NCBI GenBank assembly: GCA_026709745.1
Contig: JAPOSJ010000127.1
Location: 1-7,424, forward strand
Length of the DNA stretch: 7,424 nucleotides
Reading direction: 5' to 3'
DNA from: Candidatus Dadabacteria bacterium
GTDB lineage: Bacteria > Desulfobacterota_D > UBA1144 > Nemesobacterales > Nemesobacteraceae
Part shown: in pieces, positions 1 to 5,083 of the stretch
Numbering within the stretch: position 1 is the stretch's first letter
Layout: each line of letters begins with the position of its first letter
The notes under the pieces: generated by a model
What the model was told of the DNA's origin: nothing
Databases searched by the model: none
Seen by the model: only the letters and a program-made list of their open reading frames with translations
Translations under genes and position numbers: made by a program

Positions 1-216
1 TCCTGCCAATTCAAGGGATTCTTTTATAGTTTCGACTAGTTTATCCCTGAACTGTTCTATTCCTTCAAAGGGAACAACTATGCTTGACCTGCCGCCGCTC
101 AGTTCCGTAATCCTGAGGTACTGCCCCTTGTGGTTTTCCTTGACATCAAAGAAAAATCTCTTAGATTCAATGTCAACGTGGTTACTTACATGCTCCTTTT
201 CTGTCCTTTCTTCCAT
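1..216 (-). CDS. PUR-domain (DUF3276-like) nucleic-acid-binding protein, C-terminus cut by window edge
   Basis: The first 72 codons of this gene lie in the window and the reading frame is still open at the left edge, so the protein is partial. After a charged N-terminus of about 18 residues comes a pattern typical of bacterial PUR-alpha-like proteins: KRFFFDVKEN (19-28), then KGQYLRITEL (30-39), then a short Ser/Gly-rich turn and IVVPFEGIEQF (46-56), leading into a helix. This beta-beta-beta-alpha layout is the PUR repeat. Family members, such as BpuR of Borrelia and DUF3276 proteins of Bacteroidetes, are small dimers that bind single-stranded DNA, RNA or duplex DNA, and some act as regulators. 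The start is the ATG at 216, which has a perfect AGGAGG nine bases upstream. The gene is divergent from the thioesterase gene and shares its upstream region. The family call is fairly firm; the target and role are unknown. Confidence 0.75.
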   Translation of the reverse strand, partial: MEERTEKEHVSNHVDIESKRFFFDVKENHKGQYLRITELSGGRSSIVVPFEGIEQFRDKLVETIKESLELAG

Positions 217-225
217 CTGATCCTG

Positions 226-231
226 CCTCCT
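226..231 (-). promoter_or_regulatory. Strong Shine-Dalgarno site of the PUR-domain gene
   Basis: On the minus strand this reads AGGAGG, nine bases before the ATG at 216. It is a perfect match to the anti-Shine-Dalgarno core and fixes the start of a gene that is too truncated here to judge by length. It is stronger than the site of any other gene in the window. Confidence 0.8.
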
Positions 232-264
232 AGAAAAATTTGTTGGAACAATTATTGGAGCATG

Positions 265-292
265 ACTATAACCCCTCAAAAACAAAAAGCAA
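265..292 (-). promoter_or_regulatory. Candidate sigma-70-type promoter for the PUR-domain gene
   Basis: Read on the minus strand, TTGCTT (292-287) is followed after 16 bases by TATAGT (270-265). Transcription would begin near 258 and leave a leader of about 40 bases before the ATG at 216. An imperfect palindrome, TTGTT-GG-AACAA (240-251), falls in that leader. This was judged by eye only. The region is AT-rich, so chance matches are possible. Confidence 0.4.
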
Positions 293-303
293 ATATTATT
301 TGC
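289..303. repeat. Perfect inverted repeat between divergent promoters, possible operator
   Basis: GCAAAT (289-294) and ATTTGC (298-303) are exact inverted copies separated by ATT. The left arm overlaps the -35 box of the minus-strand promoter candidate and the right arm overlaps that of the plus-strand candidate. A dimeric regulator bound here would cover both -35 boxes and could control both genes. Two facing TTGC-type -35 boxes create part of this symmetry by themselves, so an operator role is only a suggestion. Confidence 0.4.
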
Positions 304-327
304 CAGTTGCAAAAATGCGGATATATT
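300..327 (+). promoter_or_regulatory. Candidate sigma-70-type promoter for the thioesterase gene
   Basis: TTGCCA (300-305) is followed after 16 bases by TATATT (322-327). Transcription would start around 333-335, only about 14 bases before the ATG at 348, so the mRNA leader would be very short. A second small inverted repeat, TTTGC-CAGTT-GCAAA (299-313), overlaps the -35 box. The boxes were identified by eye against the sigma-70 consensus. Confidence 0.4.
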
Positions 328-347
328 CAGGTTAGAAAACCGCAAAG

Positions 348-782
348 ATGTCCAGAATAAAAATAGATATTCCGAGCAAATTCGTCTTCTCAACTAAGAT
401 TCCCATAAGGATAGATGATATAAACTATGGTTACCATCTTGGGCATGACTCGGTACTCACCCTAGCGCACGAGGCGCGCGTAAGGTTCCTTGCAACCCAT
501 AGCTACACAGAAGGCGATATAGAGGGAGCGGGCATCATAATGGGGGATGTGGGAATTACCTACAGTTCGGAGGCATTTTACGGAGACGTAATGGAAATAA
601 GCATCGGAATCGGCGAGTATGGCAACCATTTTCTGGAACTCGTCTATGTTCTTGTTAACGAAAAGAGTGCAAAGGAAGTAGCCAGGGTCAAGACCTCGCT
701 TGTGTTTTTCAACTACAAGGAAAGGAAACCGATGCGGATGCCCGAAGAGTTTCGAAAGAAAATCATTTCCAAGACAGGATAG
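348..782 (+). CDS. Hotdog-fold acyl-CoA thioesterase (4HBT/YbgC-like)
   Basis: This 144-residue protein has the size and layout of single-domain hotdog thioesterases, which hydrolyse acyl-CoA or acyl-ACP thioesters. Strand 1 leads into RIDDINYGYHLGHD (21-34), the family's Asp-containing active-site loop, with D23 or D24 in the place of the YbgC/4HBT catalytic Asp. The hotdog helix follows with LAHEARVRFL (39-48). The central strands come next, including DVGITY (67-72) and FYGD (77-80), and a late conserved stretch RVKTSLVFFNY (113-123) ends in a basic PEEFRKK tail. The substrate cannot be read from the sequence. The ATG at 348 is the first start after an in-frame TAG at 333 and has only a weak purine-rich region upstream (AAAG), with no clear Shine-Dalgarno. 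The gene stands alone on the plus strand, divergent from the PUR gene, and ends 17 bases from the stop of the convergent htrA gene. Confidence 0.78.
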   Translation: MSRIKIDIPSKFVFSTKIPIRIDDINYGYHLGHDSVLTLAHEARVRFLATHSYTEGDIEGAGIIMGDVGITYSSEAFYGDVMEISIGIGEYGNHFLELVYVLVNEKSAKEVARVKTSLVFFNYKERKPMRMPEEFRKKIISKTG

Positions 783-815
783 CTGCAAAAAGCGCAGCAC
801 TATTTTTCCTTTTTT
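782..815 (+). terminator. Intrinsic terminator of the thioesterase gene
   Basis: GCTGC (782-786) pairs exactly with GCAGC (794-798) across a seven-base loop and is followed by a T-rich run (801-815, with only one A and two C). The stem begins in the thioesterase stop codon and the T-run lies inside the 3' end of the convergent htrA gene. On the minus strand the hairpin is not followed by a T-run, so it should work in one direction only. The stem is just 5 bp, so strength is moderate. Confidence 0.55.
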
Positions 816-2248
816 ACGGCGTAACCTATATAAACCGTATTTTTGCGTCTCTTCACCAGAAAAAGGTACTTTTTCCCGGGATTCAGGCCATCTGTGATTC
901 TATTGTAATCCTCAAGGCTTGCCACGGGTTTTTTATCAACCTCAAGTATTACGTCCCCAGGGCGAAATCCCGCTTCCCAAGCCAAGCTCCCTCGGCTAAC
1001 GTCCGCAATAAGCACTCCGGCTTGGTGCTCAACACCGAACCGTGCAGCGATATCCGGGGTAATATCAGTTAATTTCATATCCTCGTCCCTTCTAGACACG
1101 GCAGGAGAATCTTCGTTGGGCATCTTGCCAAGTACAACAGAGATGTCCTTGTTTTTTCCATCGCGCACAACAGTTATCTTAGCGGAAGTGCCAGGAGCTT
1201 TCATTGCAACAAGCTTGGATAAGGACGTGAATTCTTTTATAGTCTCTCCATCAAATTTTACCACCACGTCCCCCCTGCGCAGACCTGCTTTCTCGGCGGG
1301 ACTCCCCGGGCTAATATCAGATATGAGGGCTCCGTCGGTACCTTCATGACCCATGCTCTCTGCGATCTCCTGAGTTATGGGCTGAATCATAACTCCCAGC
1401 CATCCCCTTACCACCTTGCCTTTTTCCATAAGCTGGGATATGACCCCTTTGGCAATCTCTGCTGGGATGGAAAAGCCTATTCCCTGTCCTCTGGCCGCTA
1501 TAGCGGTGTTGACCCCGACCACCTGACCTCCCAAGTTAAAAAGAGGTCCTCCGCTGTTTCCGGGATTAAGAGACGCGTCGGTCTGAATAAAATCATCGTA
1601 GGCCCCTAGCCCAAGAGACCTTCCTTTCGCGCTCACTATTCCGACCGTGACAGTGTAGCCAAGTCCGAATGGATTTCCGATCGCCATAACCCAGTCTCCT
1701 ATCCTCAGCTTGTCTGAATTTCCGAAAACGACAGGTATGAGTTCTTTTTCAGGCTTTATCCTGAGAACCGCAAGGTCCGTCTTGGGGTCCTGCCCCACGA
1801 TCTCGGCCGTATACCTTGACCCGTCATAGAGAACAACTTGAACATCTTCCGCCTTGCTGATCACATGGTTATTAGTAACTATGTAACCGTCCTTGCTGAC
1901 TATGAACCCAGAGCCAAGGCCCTTCCTTCTGAACTCCCGTTCACGGTCATTTGGAAAAAACCTCTTGAAAAACTCCTCGAAAACGTCTCCTTCACCGAAA
2001 TTAGGAAACATTGGTCCCTGTTTTACAACACTTGTGGTACTTATGTTCACAACAGAATGTTTCTGCTCTTCGACAAGGCCGGCGAGGGAGGGAAAGGCAC
2101 CCGAGGAGTCCGAAGAAGAAAGAAGCTCCGGTGTGTATTCGCCCGAAGGCAGACCGGAACTTTCTTCGTTCTCCTCCACTTTAGCACAGGAGAGGGAACC
2201 CAGAAGCAGAAAACAGGCACCAAAAAACAGGAAAAAGAAATTTTTCAT
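800..2248 (-). CDS. htrA: HtrA/DegP-family periplasmic serine protease with two PDZ domains
   Basis: This 482-residue protein has the full Do/DegP layout and matches the family's usual length. An N-terminal signal (1-20: basic start, long Phe/Leu core) ends at SLSC with Cys21, so it may be a lipoprotein, although Ser rather than Leu at -3 makes the lipobox atypical. A Ser/Glu-rich linker leads to the trypsin-like domain with an intact triad: H128 in TNNHV, D158 in KTDLAVLRI and S232 in PGNSGGPLFN. PDZ1 (about 281-375) starts at RGWLGV, and PDZ2 (about 388-478) contains AGFRPGDVI. Family members degrade or refold misfolded envelope proteins. The ATG at 2248 is preferred because GGAGG (2257-2261) lies eight bases upstream; an in-frame TTG at 2263 would overlap that site. 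It is the last gene of the minus-strand operon, 18 bases after aroK. Confidence 0.93.
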   Translation of the reverse strand: MKNFFFLFFGACFLLLGSLSCAKVEENEESSGLPSGEYTPELLSSSDSSGAFPSLAGLVEEQKHSVVNISTTSVVKQGPMFPNFGEGDVFEEFFKRFFPNDREREFRRKGLGSGFIVSKDGYIVTNNHVISKAEDVQVVLYDGSRYTAEIVGQDPKTDLAVLRIKPEKELIPVVFGNSDKLRIGDWVMAIGNPFGLGYTVTVGIVSAKGRSLGLGAYDDFIQTDASLNPGNSGGPLFNLGGQVVGVNTAIAARGQGIGFSIPAEIAKGVISQLMEKGKVVRGWLGVMIQPITQEIAESMGHEGTDGALISDISPGSPAEKAGLRRGDVVVKFDGETIKEFTSLSKLVAMKAPGTSAKITVVRDGKNKDISVVLGKMPNEDSPAVSRRDEDMKLTDITPDIAARFGVEHQAGVLIADVSRGSLAWEAGFRPGDVILEVDKKPVASLEDYNRITDGLNPGKKYLFLVKRRKNTVYIGYAVKKEK

Positions 2249-2256
2249 AGTTAAAG

Positions 2257-2261
2257 CCTCC
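2257..2261 (-). promoter_or_regulatory. Shine-Dalgarno site that fixes the htrA start
   Basis: On the minus strand this is GGAGG, eight bases before the ATG at 2248. It rules against the in-frame TTG at 2263, because the GGAGG itself would then be coding sequence directly after that start. The ATG choice also gives a clean signal peptide beginning MKN. Confidence 0.75.
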
Positions 2262-2266
2262 AAACT

Positions 2267-2851
2267 TCATTTCAGCATTTTGATTATTTTATCAACAACT
2301 TCGGAAATACTCATATCATCGGTAAAAACAATATGCGGCGAGAGTTCATAAATATCCTTTCTTTTCATGAAAAGCTGACGAAATGCGGCATGGGGGTTCT
2401 CAACATCTAGAAGGGGCCTTCCCCGCTCCAGTCTTACCCTGTTCCAAAGGGTATCGATATCCGCCCGCAGATAAAAAATCTTGCCCGAGGCATCCATTAT
2501 CTCGCGGTTCTGTCGTCGAAGAACTACCCCTCCTCCCCCTGAAATCACAGCTGGAGATGTTCTCTGCGAAAGGGCGGCCAGCATCTCCGTTTCCCTCCGC
2601 CTGAAACCATCCTCTCCGTCCACCTCAAATATCTCGGCTACAGAAAGCCCCTCCTTGCTTTCCACTTCGCTGTCAAGATCATGGAAATCCATCTGTAGTT
2701 TGCGGGAAAGCTCCAGGCCAACACTGGTCTTGCCCGCTCCCATAAACCCCGTAAGAAAAATATGCCGTTTCTCGTTCAATTCCCTAAAGTTTTCTTCCGA
2801 CGGGAGAACCCCCGGCGGAGGGAAATGCTCCGGAGAGCATTTTCTCAACAT
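2267..2851 (-). CDS. aroK: Shikimate kinase
   Basis: Shikimate kinase phosphorylates shikimate at the 3-hydroxyl with ATP, in the chorismate (aromatic amino acid) pathway in the cytoplasm. The P-loop is GFMGAGKT (35-42). The shikimate-binding Asp motif is FHDLDSEVE (56-64), followed by GFRRRE (82-87) with the substrate Arg and by SGGGGV (104-109). The lid carries ERGRPLL (142-148), and R164 in MKRKDIYE is the likely second substrate Arg. From the ATG at 2851 the protein has 194 residues, with an extra Pro-rich N-terminus of about 25 residues that overlaps the end of ribE by 68 bases. A TTG at 2779 would give about 170 residues, the normal family length, starting four bases after the ribE stop but with poor Shine-Dalgarno spacing. 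The enzyme call is very firm; the start is not. Confidence 0.93.
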   Translation of the reverse strand: MLRKCSPEHFPPPGVLPSEENFRELNEKRHIFLTGFMGAGKTSVGLELSRKLQMDFHDLDSEVESKEGLSVAEIFEVDGEDGFRRRETEMLAALSQRTSPAVISGGGGVVLRRQNREIMDASGKIFYLRADIDTLWNRVRLERGRPLLDVENPHAAFRQLFMKRKDIYELSPHIVFTDDMSISEVVDKIIKMLK

Positions 2852-3416
2852 ACTTACCTATTATGTCACACTCTATATTAACTTCCCCTCCCGGCTGAAA
2901 TCCCGAAAACGTCGTTTCCCGAAGAGTGTAGGGAATTATGTTTACCGAGAAGTTCGCACCATCTACCGAGTTCACCGTGAGACTTACACCGTCAACGGCA
3001 ATCGACCCTTTCTCAACCACGTATTTGGCAAGCCGGGAAGCAATGGAAAAAACAAAAACCCGAGACTCCCCGACGGGAGTAACGGACTGAACAACCCCGA
3101 CTCCATCCACATGCCCCGTGACTATATGTCCGCCCATCCTGTCTCCGACCCTGAGGGATCTCTCAAGATTCACAGTGCTTTCAGGCCTAAGACCGGAAAG
3201 ATTTGTTCTGGAAAGAGTCTCATGGGATGCTTCAATGGAAAAACAGCCGTCTCCTATGGAAACCACTGTAAGACACACTCCATTTACGGCAACGCTCTCC
3301 CCCAGAACCAGATCACTAGCTTTAATTCTCCGGACCCCGACTCTCAAAAGAACGCCTTTGTCCTTTTTTTCAAGCGCCTGCAGAACCCCTACTTCTTCAA
3401 CTATTCCACTGAACAT
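2784..3416 (-). CDS. ribE: Riboflavin synthase (alpha chain)
   Basis: Riboflavin synthase catalyses dismutation of two 6,7-dimethyl-8-ribityllumazine molecules to riboflavin, the last step of vitamin B2 synthesis. The 210-residue length is normal. The protein consists of two lumazine-binding repeats. Repeat 1 opens with the signature MFSGIVEEVG (1-10) and carries AVNGVCLTVV (43-52). Repeat 2 begins at GGHIVTGHVDGVG (95-107) and carries the matching AVDGVSLTVN (140-149). The C-terminal helix IIGKYVEKML (185-194) is followed by a short tail that overlaps the longer version of aroK. The start is firm because the N-terminus is the catalytic signature itself. The site GGGAG (3421-3425) overlaps the lspA stop codon with only four bases of spacing, which suggests translational coupling to lspA. 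No FMN riboswitch is visible before it, as expected for a gene inside an operon. Confidence 0.95.
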   Translation of the reverse strand: MFSGIVEEVGVLQALEKKDKGVLLRVGVRRIKASDLVLGESVAVNGVCLTVVSIGDGCFSIEASHETLSRTNLSGLRPESTVNLERSLRVGDRMGGHIVTGHVDGVGVVQSVTPVGESRVFVFSIASRLAKYVVEKGSIAVDGVSLTVNSVDGANFSVNIIPYTLRETTFSGFQPGGEVNIECDIIGKYVEKMLSGAFPSAGGSPVGRKL

Positions 3417-3424
3417 ATGACTCC

Positions 3425-3913
3425 CTAATTTTTCCTGCCCCGTCCCACGGCTCCCAATATCAGGATTGAAATTGCCCCTATCGTGATCGCGGAATCGGCT
3501 ACATTAAAAGGAGGCCAGAGCATATCAGGATTGCCGGGCCAGTAGACCGCCAGGAAATCAGTCACGTATCCAAAGGCGAACCTGTCTATAGAGTTTCCAA
3601 TCGCTCCTCCAAGAACAAAGGCAAGCGCATACCGAAAAACCCTCTGCTCCTCATCAAGGTTGCGAAGAAAGAAAAAAATCACGATCAGCACCAAAACGAA
3701 AACTACTATATAGAAGTAGAATCTTAGATGCTCCGGCATATCCCTTAACATGCCAAATGCAATTCCGGGGTTTCGCAGGTGAGTTATATCGAACCATGAA
3801 AACACATTTATCCTCGAGAGAAACGGGACATGCGCCTTTACAAGCCACTTGGTCAACTGGTCAAGTAACACGATCAGAAAAGATATAATGAATACACTCA
3901 GATAATTTCTCAT
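3425..3913 (-). CDS. lspA: Prolipoprotein signal peptidase (SPase II)
   Basis: LspA is the inner-membrane aspartic protease that removes signal peptides from lipidated prolipoproteins. At 162 residues it has normal length. Family blocks are present in order: LLDQLTKWLVK (16-26), LRNPGIAFG (46-54), GGAIGNSIDRF (102-112) and PPFNVADSAITIG (134-146). The catalytic pair is D110 in NSIDR and D140 in NVADS. Four membrane segments can be seen, at about 5-23, 65-83, 92-110 and 138-156. The ATG at 3913 is the only in-frame start nearby. It has no Shine-Dalgarno: the bases before it are a pyrimidine run, and the gap to the upstream tonB-like gene is 46 bases. A pathway link in the same operon is possible, since the downstream HtrA carries a potential lipobox. 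Confidence 0.96.
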   Translation of the reverse strand: MRNYLSVFIISFLIVLLDQLTKWLVKAHVPFLSRINVFSWFDITHLRNPGIAFGMLRDMPEHLRFYFYIVVFVLVLIVIFFFLRNLDEEQRVFRYALAFVLGGAIGNSIDRFAFGYVTDFLAVYWPGNPDMLWPPFNVADSAITIGAISILILGAVGRGRKN

Positions 3914-3959
3914 AAAAGAAAAGAGATTGCGATCCTGAAAGAAAATCCCGACGGATGTC

Positions 3960-4547
3960 TCAATCTCCCTCCAAGCGAAACTCTATCGGAACCTTAACCC
4001 AGCTTGAAACCGCCTTGAAACCTCTTTGTGCCGGTTGAAATTTCCATTTTTTCACTGCTGTTAAAGCTGCCTTATCAAGAATCTTGTAACCTGAGGATTG
4101 AACAACAGTCACTTCATCGGGTTCTCCATTCGGAAGTACGTGAACATTGAGCAGTACGCTTCCCTCATAACCGCGCATTATGGCACGCGAGGGGTAGCGG
4201 GGTCTGGGAGTATGACCGTAAGAAGGCCTAGCGGTTGCATAAACCTGCTCGGTCTCTTCACTGGCCTGGGGTTTTTCTTGCTTTTTAAGCGCAAGGGAAT
4301 CATCCCGCTTTTCAACTTTCTCCGGAACTTTCTGCTTCTTTTTCTCAGTAACCTTCTTTTTCTGTACGACTTTTTTCGCGGGGGCGGGTTTTTTCAGCTC
4401 AAAATGCTTAAGAGAAACCTCTATATGATCGCCGTGAATAGGGACACTTTTCTGCACGACGATTTTCCCCCAAGCAAAAGAGATTAAAACATGGAAAACG
4501 AGGGAAAACAGTATGAATTTTCTGATGTTGTCAAATGACCCGTCCAT
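3960..4547 (-). CDS. tonB: TonB-family energy transducer
   Basis: TonB proteins pass proton-motive-force energy from the inner membrane to outer-membrane receptors. In this 195-residue protein one membrane anchor (about 11-27) carries Ser15 and His19 with the same spacing as the functional Ser16/His20 of E. coli TonB. A Lys/Glu-rich, rather Pro-poor spacer (about 51-102) is followed by the TonB C-terminal domain (about 114-193): PRYPSRAIMRGYEG (116-129), LLNVHVLPNGEPDEV (132-146), LDKAALTAVKKWKFQPA (157-173) and a final beta strand VKVPIEFRL. Other energy or scaffold proteins also have this C-terminal domain, so the exact partner is uncertain. No exbB or exbD lies next to it. The ATG at 4547 is 12 bases after the greA stop and has no strong Shine-Dalgarno, so coupling to greA is likely. 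Confidence 0.85.
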   Translation of the reverse strand: MDGSFDNIRKFILFSLVFHVLISFAWGKIVVQKSVPIHGDHIEVSLKHFELKKPAPAKKVVQKKKVTEKKKQKVPEKVEKRDDSLALKKQEKPQASEETEQVYATARPSYGHTPRPRYPSRAIMRGYEGSVLLNVHVLPNGEPDEVTVVQSSGYKILDKAALTAVKKWKFQPAQRGFKAVSSWVKVPIEFRLEGD

Positions 4548-4559
4548 ACCAGAAGGTTA

Positions 4560-5036
4560 TTATTCTATGCTGAGAACCAGAAATTCCTTAAGTCCCCCTG
4601 GGGCCCTGACCTGTATCTCATCATCAACCCTCATTCCGATAAGTGCACAGCCTACAAGCGATGTAACGGATAAAAAACCTAAATCAAATTCAAAATCATC
4701 AACACAAACCAGTCTGTATTTTTTTATGTCCCCGGAATCAATATCCTCAATTGTAACCGTAAGACCAAAAACAACCCTGTCCCGTGCGGTGATTTTCTCG
4801 GGATCAATTACTTCCGCGCGACTGAGACGACCTTCCAGTTCCTGTATTCTTCCTTCTATGAACGACTGTTTCTGCTTGGCAGTTTCATACTCGGCGTTCT
4901 CGGAGAGATCTCCAAGAGACCTGGCATACTCTATCAGTCTGATCACTTCCTGCCTTTCCACAGTCTTTAACCTGTGAAGTTCATCCCGAAGCTTTTTCCA
5001 GCCGTCAGGAGTAATCAGAACTCTCTGAACACTCAT
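4560..5036 (-). CDS. greA: Transcription elongation (transcript cleavage) factor GreA
   Basis: GreA enters the secondary channel of stalled RNA polymerase and promotes cleavage of backtracked RNA. Its 158 residues are the normal length. The N-terminal coiled coil (about 10-75) contains LITPDGWKKLRDEL (7-20) and, at its tip, GDLSENAEY (42-50) with the acidic pair D43 and E46 matching E. coli D41 and E44. The C-terminal FKBP-like domain includes LSVTSLVGCALIGMRVDDEI (122-141) and PGGLKEFLVLSI (146-157). The usual SPLG of that domain is replaced by SLVG, and the usual GD in VGDE by DD, mild departures that leave the fold plausible. GGAGG (5048-5052) lies 11 bases before the ATG at 5036. It follows carB by 47 bases, a neighbourhood found in various bacteria. 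Confidence 0.95.
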   Translation of the reverse strand: MSVQRVLITPDGWKKLRDELHRLKTVERQEVIRLIEYARSLGDLSENAEYETAKQKQSFIEGRIQELEGRLSRAEVIDPEKITARDRVVFGLTVTIEDIDSGDIKKYRLVCVDDFEFDLGFLSVTSLVGCALIGMRVDDEIQVRAPGGLKEFLVLSIE

Positions 5037-5083
5037 CTGTAATATTTCCTCCGCATCTTAATATCCCCATAAACCGGGTTAGG

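Noticed and set aside
130..360. A 76-codon plus-strand open frame before the thioesterase
   Set aside because: It overlaps the PUR-domain gene on the other strand and the thioesterase start, has no Shine-Dalgarno, and its product resembles no known protein.
782..798. Bidirectional terminator also serving the htrA operon
   Set aside because: On the minus strand the hairpin is followed by TATCCTGTCTTGG, which is not a T-run. The operon probably ends elsewhere, inside or beyond the thioesterase region.
462..800. A 112-codon minus-strand open frame opposite the thioesterase
   Set aside because: The plus-strand frame encodes a full-length hotdog thioesterase with motifs. The antisense frame is Cys/Phe/His-rich without a recognisable fold.
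1838..2351. Two overlapping plus-strand open frames opposite the htrA 5' region
   Set aside because: Both are antisense to the htrA signal peptide and protease region, have low-complexity Lys/Arg/Ser content and no ribosome-binding site. They are shadows of the real gene.
2481..3428. A 315-codon open frame on the plus strand
   Set aside because: It lies entirely antisense to aroK and ribE, which have clear catalytic motifs. Its translation is rich in Pro, Ser and Arg with no recognisable domain, as expected for a shadow frame.
5037..5083. Possible terminator or regulatory hairpin between carB and greA
   Set aside because: Only a short AACC-G-GGTT symmetry (5072-5080) is present. One base is too tight for a loop and no T-run follows, so there is no support for a terminator.
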